From: an uncultured Paracoccaceae bacterium | Lineage (GTDB): Bacteria > Pseudomonadota > Alphaproteobacteria > Rhodobacterales > Rhodobacteraceae | Reading direction: 5' to 3' | Assembly (NCBI GenBank): GCA_947500775.1 | Contig: CANMTD010000002.1 | Span: forward strand, 124,001 to 188,000 | DNA length: 64,000 nt | Part shown: positions 1 through 8,345 of the stretch, one piece after another | Position numbering within the stretch: the stretch's first letter is position 1 | Layout: each line of letters starts with the position of its first letter | The notes under the pieces: generated by a model | What the model saw: the letters and a program-made list of their open reading frames with translations, nothing else | Told to the model about the DNA's origin: nothing | Databases searched by the model: none | Translations under genes and position numbers: made by a program

Positions 1-201
1 TTTTTTTGACGAACAGTCGTTGCTGATCGCAGGTTGTGCTTAAATTGGTAGCACGATTTTTGGGGTCGGCAACCTCTATCTGAATGGATTTGAGGCGACG
101 GCGAATATTTTCTTATCAAACGGTCAATAGTTGGGCGAACCGGCTTGACCATTGGCGTTCGGCGGATCACGCTACCTTTCGAACAACAGCGGGAGCTGCC
201 A
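1..201. other. Intergenic leader before argE-like gene
   Basis: No gene is visible here. The stretch is AT-richer than the coding DNA around it. A short inverted repeat, GTGCT (36-40) and AGCAC (50-54) around a 9-nt spacer, could be a weak operator, but nothing ties it to a known regulator. A promoter for the downstream deacylase pair is expected here; I cannot assign a convincing -35/-10 pair. Confidence 0.4.
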
Positions 202-1368
202 ATGGGTCGACAGATGTCGCCGCGCCAATTGCTTGAAAAACTTGTCTCTTTTCCGACGGTTAGCCGAGATAGCAACCTTGATCTGATCGACTGGGTCGAA
301 GAATATCTGGCCCATTTCGGCATCGTTGCAACCCGGGTGCCGAACCCCGATGGCACCAAGGCCAGCCTCTATGCCCATGCGGGTCCGCAGGTTGCGGGCG
401 GGGTGATCCTGTCGGGGCATTCCGATGTGGTGCCGGTCGACGGGCAGGCATGGGACACCGACCCGTTTGTCGTGACCGAAAAGGACGGCAAACTTTACGG
501 GCGCGGCACCTGCGACATGAAGGGGTTCGATGCGCTGGCGCTGTGGGCGCTGGTCGAGGCGCATGTCCACGGCGTGAACCGGCCGCTGCAATTCGCGCTG
601 TCCTATGACGAAGAGATTGGCTGTACCGGCGCGCCGCCGATGATCGATCACATGCGCGCCAGCGGTATGCCCATTGCCGAACTGGTGATCGTTGGCGAAC
701 CGTCGATGATGAAGACCGTCACCGGCCACAAGGGCAGCGCCGGTTTCCGCACTCATGTCAAAGGGTTCGAGGTGCACAGTTCGCTGATGCACACCGGCGT
801 TTCGGCGATCATGCAGGCGGCCAGGCTGATCGACTGGGCCAACCAGATGAACGCCCGAAATCAGGCGCGCCCGCCGTCGGATACAGATGCGATATTCGAA
901 CCGCCGTTCACCACGGTGCATGTGGGCACGATATCGGGCGGCACCGCCCATAACATCACTGCGGCAGATTGCCATTTCAATCTGGATTTCAGATGCGTGC
1001 CCAGCGAAACGCCCGACGATTGGCGCGACGCCTATTTCGCGCGGATCAAAGAGATCGAACAGGACATGCAGGCGGTGCACCCGGACACCCGGATCGAGGT
1101 CGAACAATATTTCCATATCCCCGGCCTGAAACCCGAAAAGGGCGGCGCGGCCGAGGCGCTTGTGCGCAAGCTTACCGGTGACAATGGCACCCATGTCGTC
1201 AGCTATGGCACCGAGGCGGGTCAGTTTCAGGAACGCGGATATTCCGCCGTGGTCTGTGGCCCCGGCGATATCGCGCAGGCCCATCAACCCAATGAATTTC
1301 TGTCCATTGCCCAGTTGGACGAGGGAGCTATGTTCATGTCCCGTCTGCTGAGCCATCTCAAGGAGTAG
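202..1368 (+). CDS. argE: Acetylornithine deacetylase (ArgE, M20 family)
   Basis: Zinc amidohydrolase of about 388 aa predicted to remove the acetyl group from N-acetylornithine (arginine pathway) or a related N-acyl amino acid. Visible M20 features are HSDVVPVDG (first metal His/Asp), CDMKGFD (bridging Asp), the acid pair in DEEIGCTG, and VGEPS. A dimerisation-type domain follows, and HQPNE near the end carries the last metal His. The reading frame stays open upstream to 145, but the ATG at 202 has GGGAG six bases before it and removes an N-terminal tail foreign to the family. The next gene starts 5 bases after the stop and belongs to the same superfamily, so the two are probably co-transcribed. 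Many roseobacters carry several ArgE paralogues, so true arginine synthesis is not certain. Confidence 0.85.
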   Translation: MGRQMSPRQLLEKLVSFPTVSRDSNLDLIDWVEEYLAHFGIVATRVPNPDGTKASLYAHAGPQVAGGVILSGHSDVVPVDGQAWDTDPFVVTEKDGKLYGRGTCDMKGFDALALWALVEAHVHGVNRPLQFALSYDEEIGCTGAPPMIDHMRASGMPIAELVIVGEPSMMKTVTGHKGSAGFRTHVKGFEVHSSLMHTGVSAIMQAARLIDWANQMNARNQARPPSDTDAIFEPPFTTVHVGTISGGTAHNITAADCHFNLDFRCVPSETPDDWRDAYFARIKEIEQDMQAVHPDTRIEVEQYFHIPGLKPEKGGAAEALVRKLTGDNGTHVVSYGTEAGQFQERGYSAVVCGPGDIAQAHQPNEFLSIAQLDEGAMFMSRLLSHLKE

Positions 1369-1373
1369 CTTCC

Positions 1374-2540
1374 GTGCCCATCAAGAATCGCATCGCCGAA
1401 ATGAAAGAGGAAATCGCCGCCTGGCGGCAGGATTTCCACGAACATCCTGAATTGCAGTTCGACACCCACCGCACCTCGGCGCGGGTGGCCGAATTGCTGT
1501 GGGAATTCGGCTGTGACGAGGTGGTGACCGGTATCGGGCGCACCGGCGTTGTCGGCGTCATCAAGGGCAAAAGCGACAGTTCGGGCAAGGTGATCGGGTT
1601 GCGCGCCGACATGGACGCGCTGCCGATTCTAGAGGCGACGGGCGTGGACTATGCCTCGAAAACGCCGGGTAAGATGCACGCCTGCGGCCATGACGGCCAT
1701 ACCGCGATGTTGCTGGGCGGCGCGAAATACCTGGCCGAAACCCGCAATTTCGACGGCACCGCCATCGTCATCTTTCAGCCCGCCGAAGAAGGCGGCGCCG
1801 GCGGCAAGGAAATGTGCGATGACGGGTTGATGGAACGTTTCAGAATTCAAGAGGTCTATGGTCTGCACAACATGCCCGGCATCCCCGTCGGTCATTTCGC
1901 GATCCGCACCGGCACGATCATGGCCGCAGCCGATGAATTCGAAATCACCGTGACCGGCAAGGGCGGGCATGCCGCCTATCCGCATCTGTGTATCGACACC
2001 ACCGTGGTGGCCAGCCACATCGTGCTGGCCGTGCAGACCATCGCGTCGCGGGTCGTCGATCCGTTGAAACAGGCGGTGGTCTCGGTCTGTGCGTTTCACA
2101 CCGATGGCAACGCGCATAACGTGATCCCGCAGACCGTGACGATGCGGGGCACGGTCCGCACCATGGACCCCGAGGTGCAGGATCAGGTCGAACAGCAGTT
2201 GAAGGATATCGTGACCGGAACGGCAAAAGCCCATGGCGCGGTGGCCGAGGTCGACTATATGCGCGGCTATCCGATGACGGTGAACGCGCCCGAACAGACC
2301 GATTTCGTCGCCGATGTCGCGCGCCGCGTGACAGGGAATATAGATGACAATACGCCGTCACAGATGGGGGCCGAGGATTTCAGCTATATGCTGAACGAAC
2401 GCCCCGGGGCCTATATCTTCATGGGTGTCGGCGATACCGCCAAGCTGCATCACCCGGCCTATAATTTTAACGATGATGCGATCCCGTCGGGCGCCTCGTG
2501 GTGGGCCGAAATCATCGAAAGCCGTATGCCCGCGGCGTAA
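1374..2540 (+). CDS. M20D amidohydrolase (hippurate hydrolase-like)
   Basis: 388 aa metal-dependent amidohydrolase of the HipO/IAA-amino acid hydrolase branch of peptidase M20. The hallmark HACGHDGHTAMLLGGAKYL supplies Cys and His metal ligands; PAEEGGAGGKEM carries the catalytic acid; the GGHAAYPH region belongs to the lid domain; and MGAEDFSYML near the C-terminus is typical. The start is GTG at 1374 with AGGAG eight bases upstream, overlapping the end of the preceding gene. It likely hydrolyses an N-acyl or N-aryl amino acid; the exact substrate cannot be read from sequence. A strong hairpin terminator follows. Confidence 0.87.
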   Translation: MPIKNRIAEMKEEIAAWRQDFHEHPELQFDTHRTSARVAELLWEFGCDEVVTGIGRTGVVGVIKGKSDSSGKVIGLRADMDALPILEATGVDYASKTPGKMHACGHDGHTAMLLGGAKYLAETRNFDGTAIVIFQPAEEGGAGGKEMCDDGLMERFRIQEVYGLHNMPGIPVGHFAIRTGTIMAAADEFEITVTGKGGHAAYPHLCIDTTVVASHIVLAVQTIASRVVDPLKQAVVSVCAFHTDGNAHNVIPQTVTMRGTVRTMDPEVQDQVEQQLKDIVTGTAKAHGAVAEVDYMRGYPMTVNAPEQTDFVADVARRVTGNIDDNTPSQMGAEDFSYMLNERPGAYIFMGVGDTAKLHHPAYNFNDDAIPSGASWWAEIIESRMPAA

Positions 2541-2556
2541 CGTTCCATCGGAACGG

Positions 2557-2590
2557 AAAACGCCACCGCTAGGGTGGCGTTTTCTATTTT
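2557..2590. terminator. Bidirectional intrinsic terminator
   Basis: Perfect 11-bp stem AAAACGCCACC (2557-2567) with GGTGGCGTTTT (2573-2583) around a 5-nt loop. On the plus strand it runs into TTTTCTATTTT. The mirrored A-run makes it work on the minus strand too. It sits between two convergent genes, the amidohydrolase and the solute-binding protein. Confidence 0.9.
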
Positions 2591-2600
2591 AATCAGCCTA

Positions 2601-3647
2601 TTAGAAGCCTGCTTTGATCTTCTCGAACTCGGCGTTCTGACGTTCGCGCAGGTCCTGCGCCATCGGCAGCTGCGCCAGAACCGGGGCGGAAATCGCGCCC
2701 AGACCAACCTCGGTCAGGGCGTCGTCGCCCACGTCGGCCATCGCGGCGGCGTTGGAATGGCCATAGCCCGCCTCCAGCAACGCCTGGGTCGAGCTGGGAT
2801 CAAGCAGCGCGTTCATGAAGTCATAGGCCTTGTCTTCGACGCCATCGCTGTCTTTCAGGTTCACATAACCGCACAGCCACAGCGACGACCCTTCGGTCGC
2901 TTCGCGCTGAAATCCGATGGGGAACCCTTCTTCGACCATGGTCGGCAGGGTTTCGTTCCAGGCCCAGGCCACCAGAACCTCGCCCGAGGCCAGCAATTGC
3001 GCCAGTTCGGCCGGGTCGGTCCAATAGGTGCGCAGGTTCGGATGGACCTGCCGCAACCAGTCGCTGGCCGCCTGGAACTGTTCTTCGGTGGCGGTGGTCC
3101 AGTCGGTGGTGCCGGTGGCCAGATAGGCCAGCGCATAGCTGTCGGCCACGTTGTCGGGCAGGGTCATCCGGCCCGCGTATTTGGGGTTCAGGAACACGTT
3201 CAGCGTGGCCACATCCTCGGCCGGGACCTCATCGGGGTTATAGGCCGTGGCGGTCGATCCGAAATCGGTGGGCAGGAAATACAGATCCGCGGTTTCGGAG
3301 GTGATGTCCGTGCCGGTCAGATCGGCGTTCAGATCAGCCAGCGCCGTGATCTTGCTGGCATCCCAGGGTTCCAGAATGCCCGATTCCACCCATTTGGTCG
3401 CCGAATCCGCGCAGATATGGCTGACATCGGCGCGAAAGCCGGACCGCAGTTTCTGAAACGCCTCTTCCTCGTCACCGAAAAACGCAAAGCGCGGGCTGCT
3501 TCCGTGTGTTTCGATGTATTTGCTGTGGAAGGCCGGGTCCTCAAAACCAGAGTAATCAAAGACCAGCAGGTCCTTGTCTTCGGCCGTGGCGGCCCCTGCG
3601 GCCCCGATCAGGGCAACAGAGCACAGAAGTGTTTTCAGGTTTGACAT
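2601..3647 (-). CDS. Polyamine-type ABC transporter substrate-binding protein
   Basis: Periplasmic binding protein of about 348 aa in the PotD/PotF (spermidine/putrescine) family. A Sec signal peptide (about residues 1-22, ending ATAEDKD) precedes the mature protein, which begins LLVFDYSGFED. PTDFGSTATAYNPDEV and WNETLPTMVEEGFP are typical of the group. The ATG at 3647 is preferred over the one at 3653 because AAAGGGA lies at normal spacing before it. No permease or ATPase gene adjoins it: the next gene upstream on this strand is a GntR regulator and the downstream neighbour is convergent. It is therefore an orphan binding protein that must borrow a transporter or act as a sensor. The ligand could be a polyamine or another cation. 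Confidence 0.82.
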   Translation of the reverse strand: MSNLKTLLCSVALIGAAGAATAEDKDLLVFDYSGFEDPAFHSKYIETHGSSPRFAFFGDEEEAFQKLRSGFRADVSHICADSATKWVESGILEPWDASKITALADLNADLTGTDITSETADLYFLPTDFGSTATAYNPDEVPAEDVATLNVFLNPKYAGRMTLPDNVADSYALAYLATGTTDWTTATEEQFQAASDWLRQVHPNLRTYWTDPAELAQLLASGEVLVAWAWNETLPTMVEEGFPIGFQREATEGSSLWLCGYVNLKDSDGVEDKAYDFMNALLDPSSTQALLEAGYGHSNAAAMADVGDDALTEVGLGAISAPVLAQLPMAQDLRERQNAEFEKIKAGF

Positions 3648-3758
3648 TAACATCCCTTTCGCTGGGGTGGATTTCGGAAAAAACGCTAGGGCAGGGACCG
3701 CGCCCCCACAAGCTAAAAAAACGGCGACGGGCGTCGGGCCGGCAAAATTTCCGCCTCG

Positions 3759-4517
3759 TCAGGAAACGCTGCGCCTGCCGCAGGCATTGCGCGCATCCCG
3801 TGCCAGACGAATTGTATATTTTTGCAGCGCATCAAGGGTTTGTTCGGCGCAGGCCCCGTCGCCCGCTTCGATCGAGTCGGCGATCGTGCTGTGCAGGGCG
3901 ATGATTTCGGTGCGGTCGCGCGCGGAATAGGTGATCATGTTCATCAGCGGCTGGATCGCCTCGATCACGCCGGCCAGATTATAGGACAGAACCGGATTAT
4001 GCGCGGAATCGACCAGCGCGCGGTGAAAGGTGACATCCGAGGCGCAGAAGCTTTCGTCGCTCAGCCCCGCCTGTCCCTGCCGGAAAATCTCGGCCCGCAT
4101 GGTGGCCATCTGATCGGGGGTGCGGCGCGCGGCGGCAAGCGGCGCGCAGGCCCGTTCCAGCGCAAAGCGCGCCTCGCAGGCGGTGGCGAAATCCACGTCG
4201 TTCATCGACAAAAGCAGGGTCGAGGTGGTGATCTGCTGGCCATAGGCATCGCCATAGCTCAGCCGGTTCACGAAGGCCCCGCCGGTGGCGCCGCGCTGGG
4301 TGCGGATCAGGCTTTGCGCGGCCAGCCGTTTCAGCGCCTCGCGCACGGTGGGGCGCGACACGCCGAAGTTTTCGGCAAGCTCGGCCTCGGACGGCAGGCG
4401 TTCATCGACGATCAACTGGCCCGAGATGATCGCATCCCGGATCGCGCCCGCGATTTGTGCCGAAAGGTCACGGTCGGGTTTCAGCTCGGTTTCCACGGGT
4501 CTTCCTTCTGCCTGCAT
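3759..4517 (-). CDS. GntR-family (FCD) transcriptional regulator
   Basis: 252 aa regulator. The N-terminal winged helix (about residues 15-85) carries the GntR signature SGQLIVDERLPSEAELAENF followed by GVSRPTVREALKRL. The C-terminal all-helical FCD ligand domain (about 105-235) includes FHRALVDSAHNPVL and a metal-coordinating His pattern (FHRAL, ALHSTI). FCD regulators usually sense organic acids. The gene is divergent from the DUF2182 gene; three operator-like repeats lie between them. Downstream on the same strand, 111 bp away, is the orphan polyamine-type binding protein. Likely targets are its own gene and either flank. Confidence 0.88.
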   Translation of the reverse strand: MQAEGRPVETELKPDRDLSAQIAGAIRDAIISGQLIVDERLPSEAELAENFGVSRPTVREALKRLAAQSLIRTQRGATGGAFVNRLSYGDAYGQQITTSTLLLSMNDVDFATACEARFALERACAPLAAARRTPDQMATMRAEIFRQGQAGLSDESFCASDVTFHRALVDSAHNPVLSYNLAGVIEAIQPLMNMITYSARDRTEIIALHSTIADSIEAGDGACAEQTLDALQKYTIRLARDARNACGRRSVS

Positions 4518-4524
4518 TTTTTAT

Positions 4525-4573
4525 TTGTCAGACATTTAATTGTATGACAATTCTTTTTGCAATTGTAAGACAT
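4525..4573. promoter_or_regulatory. Three GntR/FCD operator-like repeats
   Basis: TTGTCAGACAT (4525-4535), TTGTATGACAA (4540-4550) and TTGTAAGACAT (4563-4573) share TTGTnnGACAw. The central copy fits the FCD-subfamily consensus TnGTnnnACnA exactly; the flanking copies differ at the last base. Centre-to-centre spacings are 15 and 23 bp. The repeats lie just upstream of the GntR gene start and between it and the divergent DUF2182 gene, so they are the probable autoregulatory and target operators. This is inference from position and consensus. Confidence 0.7.
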
Positions 4574-4605
4574 TTCAAGACCACGAGTCGGATGGGGGGC
4601 GTTCA

Positions 4606-5385
4606 GTGCAGATCGCACAGCGGATCAGGGGGATGCAGGGGGCGCATTGGCTGTCGGTCTTTGCCATGATCCTGTTGGCCTGGGCCGCTGTCTATGCCAT
4701 GTCCGTCCCGGCCGAGATGCGCGCCGCCGGGCGCATTTACGGCGCGGATTTCTGGACGGCGCTGTGCAATGTCACGCCGGATGCCGCCGGATATGCGCGG
4801 CTGGTGGTGATGTGGGCGGCGATGTCGGCGGCGATGATGGTGCCGACATTTCTGCCGGCGATGGCCACCTATGAGGATCTGACCCGCACCGGTGCCACCA
4901 ACCCGTCCGGGGTCTGGCAGTTGCTGGCGGGCTATCTGGCGGTCTGGCTGGGATTTTCGGTGCTGGCGGCGGCGGTGCAGATGGGGTTGGCGGCCTCGGG
5001 GCTGGTCGATCCGCTGGGCGGCAGCCTGTCACGCGGGTTCACGGCGGCGTTGCTGGCGGGGGCCGGGCTGTATCAGTTCAGCACGCTCAAGGCCGCCTGC
5101 CTGTCGAAATGCCGCGCGCCGCTGACCTTCTTCATGCAACATTGGCGCCCCGAGCGTTGGAACGCGGTTCAGATGGGGCTGCGGCTGGGGGTGGTCTGTC
5201 TGGGCTGTTGCTGGGCACTGATGGCGCTGGCCTTCGTCGGGGGGACGATGAACCTGATCTGGATGGGGCTGGCCACCGTTTTGATGACTTTCGAAAAACT
5301 GCCCGCAATTGGCGACCGGCTGACGCGGCCTTTGGCAATCGCGCTGCTGGGCGCGGCGGGGCTGACACTGACAGGATTAATCTAG
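4606..5385 (+). CDS. DUF2182 integral membrane protein (predicted metal-binding)
   Basis: About 259 aa with six or so membrane helices. Family hallmarks are MWAAMSAAMMVP in an early helix and the cysteine-bearing TLKAACLSKCRAPL in the middle (about residues 160-175). The family is annotated as predicted metal-binding membrane protein; its biochemical role is not established. The frame is open from a TTG at 4540, but that region contains the operator repeats; GTG at 4606 after a purine-rich GGGGGG is the better start. The partner DUF1326 gene begins 10 bp downstream, a pairing commonly seen for these two families. Confidence 0.82.
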   Translation: MQIAQRIRGMQGAHWLSVFAMILLAWAAVYAMSVPAEMRAAGRIYGADFWTALCNVTPDAAGYARLVVMWAAMSAAMMVPTFLPAMATYEDLTRTGATNPSGVWQLLAGYLAVWLGFSVLAAAVQMGLAASGLVDPLGGSLSRGFTAALLAGAGLYQFSTLKAACLSKCRAPLTFFMQHWRPERWNAVQMGLRLGVVCLGCCWALMALAFVGGTMNLIWMGLATVLMTFEKLPAIGDRLTRPLAIALLGAAGLTLTGLI

Positions 5386-5395
5386 GGAGGACGAC

Positions 5396-6043
5396 ATGGC
5401 GAAAGATCTGGAACCCGGTGCCGTGGGCACGGTGCCTTGGGCGATAACGGGCGAATTGATCCTGAACTGCAACTGCACGGTTTTCTGCCCCTGCGTGGTC
5501 AGCCTGGGGCAGCATCCGCCGACCGAAGGCTATTGCCAGGCCTGGTCGGGCATCCGCATCGACACAGGCCATTATGGCGACACCGATCTGTCGGGGCTGA
5601 ATGTCGGCCTGTTGCTGGAAATCCCCGGGCTGATGGCGCGGGGCGGCTGGACCGCCGCGGCCTTTATCGACGAACGCGCCGATGACGATTCCTATGACGG
5701 GCTGGTCAACATCTTTTCAGGCGCGGCGCGCGGCACCACGGGGCTGTTTTCCATGCTGGTCACCACCTTTCTGGGCGCCGAACGCGCCCCCGTGACGTTT
5801 GAGACCGAAGGCGCCGCCCGCCGCCTGACCGTCGGCAAAAAGATCAAGGGCGAGGTCGTGCCGGTACGCGGCGGCGACCCGGACAAGGATATCGTGGTCA
5901 CCAACACCGAATACTGGATGGGCCCCGACATCACCGTGGCCACGGCCACGCAGGGCAGGGTGCGCGCCTTTGGCCGGGTCTGGGATTTCGATGGCCGCTC
6001 GGCCGAGATTTGCCAGATCGACTGGAAAGGCCCGGGCCGGTGA
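5396..6043 (+). CDS. DUF1326 domain protein
   Basis: 215 aa soluble protein with the DUF1326 N-terminal motif LNCNCTVFCPC (about residues 22-32), a cluster of four cysteines that looks like a metal or redox site, then the conserved ISGAARGTTG-like loop (IFSGAARGTTG). The start is ATG 5396 with GGGAGG just before it. It directly follows the DUF2182 membrane gene and probably works with it on a metal-linked task. No function has been proven for the family to my knowledge. Confidence 0.83.
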   Translation: MAKDLEPGAVGTVPWAITGELILNCNCTVFCPCVVSLGQHPPTEGYCQAWSGIRIDTGHYGDTDLSGLNVGLLLEIPGLMARGGWTAAAFIDERADDDSYDGLVNIFSGAARGTTGLFSMLVTTFLGAERAPVTFETEGAARRLTVGKKIKGEVVPVRGGDPDKDIVVTNTEYWMGPDITVATATQGRVRAFGRVWDFDGRSAEICQIDWKGPGR

Positions 6044-6165
6044 TCACGGGCGCGTTTGTCCGGACGATGGCGCGGTACAACAGCTGGCAGAACGGCCAGA
6101 TATCCGCCGCCGCCGGGCAGTGCCCCGGCGACACTGATCTGTTCATCATGCCGGAGGATGCCTGA
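6040..6165 (+). pseudogene. Collapsed DinB-family remnant (N- and C-terminus only)
   Basis: A 41-codon frame, GTG 6040 to TGA 6165, overlaps the DUF1326 stop and the dmdA start (TGATG). Its first half, with RTMARYNSWQN, resembles the N-terminus of DinB/YfiT-type proteins of about 160-170 aa. Its last 15 residues, GDTDLFIMPEDA preceded by AAGQCP, resemble the family's C-terminal end (the part after the HRGQxHAML helix). The intervening roughly 120 residues, including the metal histidines, are absent. It looks like an in-frame internal deletion, perhaps at the AAAG stretch. It also carries the GGAGG site (6153-6157) for dmdA, so translation through it may couple dmdA to the upstream genes. The match is from memory of family sequences. 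Confidence 0.6.
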
Positions 6166-7268
6166 TGGTGCTGTTATCCCCTTCGCGCCGGTTGCGGCGC
6201 ACGCCGTTTTCCGATGGGGTCGAGGCCGCCGGGGTCTCGGCCTACACGGTCTACAACCACATGCTGTTGCCCACGGTGTTTCGCAGCGTGCAAGAGGATT
6301 ACCACCACCTGAAATCGGCGGTGCAGCTGTGGGATGTGGCCTGCGAACGGCAGGTCGAACTGCGCGGCCCCGATGCCTGCCGCCTGATGCAGATGCTGAC
6401 CCCGCGCGATCTGCGCGGCATGTTGCCGGGGCAATGTTACTATATGCCGATTGTCGATGAGACGGGCGGGATGCTGAACGATCCGGTGGCGGTGAAACTG
6501 GCCGAGGATCGATGGTGGATTTCCATTGCCGACAGCGATCTGCTGTATTGGGTCAAGGGCATTGCCAACGGCTGGCGGCTGGACGTGCTGGTGGATGAAC
6601 CCGACGTATCGCCGCTGGCCGTGCAGGGGCCGAAAGCCGACGATCTGATGGCGGCGGTATTCGGGGATGCGGTGCGCGATATACGGTTCTTCCGGTTCGG
6701 CATGTTCCAGTTTCAGGGGCGCGACATGGTGGTCGCACGCTCGGGCTATTCGAAACAGGGCGGGTTCGAGATTTACGTCGAAGGCGGCGATATCGGCATG
6801 CCGCTGTGGCACGCATTGATGGAGGCGGGGGCCGGAATGGACGTGCGCGCGGGCTGTCCCAATGCGATCGAACGGATCGAAAGCGGGTTGCTGTCCTATG
6901 GCAACGACATGACCGACGACAACACGCCGCATGAATGCGGGCTGGGCAGGTTTTGCAACACCCATACGGCGATTGGCTGTATCGGGCGCGATGCGCTGTT
7001 GCGGGTGGCCAAGGAAGGCCCGGTGCAACAGATCCGCGCGCTTGCCATCGACGGGCCCGCGGTGCCGGGCTGTGATCGCTGGTGGCCGGTGCGGGCGAAT
7101 GACAAGGTGGTCGGGCGGCTCAGCTCGGCCGCGTGGTCGCCGGATTTCGGGGTCAACGTCGGGATCGGCATGATCCGGATGACCCATTGGGACGATGGCA
7201 CCGACGTTGTGGTGGAAACCCCCGACGGGCCGCGCGCGGCGGTGGTGCAGGAAAATTTCTGGAATTGA
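6165..7268 (+). CDS. dmdA: Dimethylsulfoniopropionate demethylase DmdA
   Basis: 367 aa tetrahydrofolate-dependent methyltransferase of the GcvT fold. It takes a methyl group from DMSP to give methylmercaptopropionate and 5-methyl-THF. The N-terminus SRRLRRTPFSDGVEAAGV, TVYNHMLLPTVF, LWDVACERQV, GGMLNDPVAVKL, RSGYSKQGGFEIYVEG and SGLLSYGNDMT agree closely with characterised roseobacter DmdA and separate it from plain glycine-cleavage T proteins. ATG 6165 overlaps the stop of the DinB remnant and has GGAGG seven bases upstream. The acryloyl-CoA reductase gene acuI follows 11 bp later, the arrangement known from Ruegeria pomeroyi. Marks a bacterium that uses algal DMSP. Confidence 0.93.
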   Translation: MVLLSPSRRLRRTPFSDGVEAAGVSAYTVYNHMLLPTVFRSVQEDYHHLKSAVQLWDVACERQVELRGPDACRLMQMLTPRDLRGMLPGQCYYMPIVDETGGMLNDPVAVKLAEDRWWISIADSDLLYWVKGIANGWRLDVLVDEPDVSPLAVQGPKADDLMAAVFGDAVRDIRFFRFGMFQFQGRDMVVARSGYSKQGGFEIYVEGGDIGMPLWHALMEAGAGMDVRAGCPNAIERIESGLLSYGNDMTDDNTPHECGLGRFCNTHTAIGCIGRDALLRVAKEGPVQQIRALAIDGPAVPGCDRWWPVRANDKVVGRLSSAAWSPDFGVNVGIGMIRMTHWDDGTDVVVETPDGPRAAVVQENFWN

Positions 7269-7279
7269 GGGAGAGACAG

Positions 7280-8269
7280 ATGTTCAACGCTTTGGTGGTT
7301 GAAAAGGATGACGACGGCAAAACCCACGCCAGCGTCCAGCAGATCGGCGAAGACCGGCTGCCCGAGGGCGAGGTGACCGTGGCGGTCGATTATTCGACGC
7401 TGAACTACAAGGACGGGCTGTGCATCGGGCCGGGCGGCGGGTTGGTGCGGAACTACCCGCATGTGCCGGGCATCGATTTTGCGGGCACCGTCGAAGCCTC
7501 GGATGACGATCGGTACAAGCCTGGCGACAAGGTCGTGCTGACCGGCTGGCGCGTGGGCGAGGCGCATTGGGGCGGCTATGCTCAGAAGGCGCGGGTCAAG
7601 GCCGATTGGCTGGTGCCGCTGCCCGAAGGGCTGAATACCCGTCAGGCGATGGCCGTGGGCACCGCCGGGTTCACCGCGATGCTGGCGGTGATGGCGCTGG
7701 AAGACCACGGGCTGACGCCGGATGACGGGACGGTGCTGGTAACGGGGGCTGCGGGGGGCGTGGGCTCGGTCGCCACGGCGATCCTGGCCAATCTGGGCTA
7801 TCAGGTGGCCGGTGTCACCGGACGCCCCGAAACCGCCGAATATCTGACCGGGCTGGGCGCCAGCCAGATCGTTGCCCGCGAAGAGATCAACGAAACCGTC
7901 AAACGCCCGCTTGAGGCGGAAACATGGGCCGGTTGCGTCGATGCCGTGGGCGGCGCGATGCTGGCGCGGGTGCTGGGCCAGATGAAATACGGGGCCAGCG
8001 TCGCCGCCGTCGGTCTGGCCGGTGGCGCGGGCCTGCCCGCGACGGTGATCCCCTTCCTGCTGCGCGGGGTGAACCTGCTGGGCATCGACAGCGTGATGCA
8101 GCCCTATGACAACCGGCGGCGGGCCTGGCAGCGCATTGCCAGCGACCTGCCGATGGACAAGCTTGAGGCGATGGTACAGCCCGCCGTGCTGGGCGATCTG
8201 CCGCAACTGGGGATCGATATTCTGGAAGGCAAGGTCCGGGGCCGGGTCGTGGTGGACGTCAACGCCTGA
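7280..8269 (+). CDS. acuI: Acryloyl-CoA reductase AcuI
   Basis: 329 aa MDR-superfamily reductase (YhdH/AcuI type) that reduces toxic acryloyl-CoA to propionyl-CoA with NADPH. Visible are the N-terminal GroES-like domain with TLNYKDGLCI and VPGIDFAGTV, and the Rossmann nucleotide loop VTGAAGGVGSVA at about residues 155-166. Zinc-site cysteines are absent, as expected for the YhdH group. The ATG at 7280 follows GGGAGAGA; the longer open frame from 7133 is overlap with dmdA. With dmdA it forms a DMSP/acrylate catabolic unit. Confidence 0.92.
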   Translation: MFNALVVEKDDDGKTHASVQQIGEDRLPEGEVTVAVDYSTLNYKDGLCIGPGGGLVRNYPHVPGIDFAGTVEASDDDRYKPGDKVVLTGWRVGEAHWGGYAQKARVKADWLVPLPEGLNTRQAMAVGTAGFTAMLAVMALEDHGLTPDDGTVLVTGAAGGVGSVATAILANLGYQVAGVTGRPETAEYLTGLGASQIVAREEINETVKRPLEAETWAGCVDAVGGAMLARVLGQMKYGASVAAVGLAGGAGLPATVIPFLLRGVNLLGIDSVMQPYDNRRRAWQRIASDLPMDKLEAMVQPAVLGDLPQLGIDILEGKVRGRVVVDVNA

Positions 8270-8345
8270 CCACGCGCGGTGACAGCGGGCGGGGGACGAT
8301 TGTTCCTCGCTTGCCAGCGCGCCGGGTTTTCTGTTCAGTAAGACC

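Noticed and set aside
172-1356. Long minus-strand frame (394 aa) opposite the ArgE gene
   Set aside because: Antisense shadow; His/Arg-rich, no family motif, while the plus strand has complete M20 motifs.
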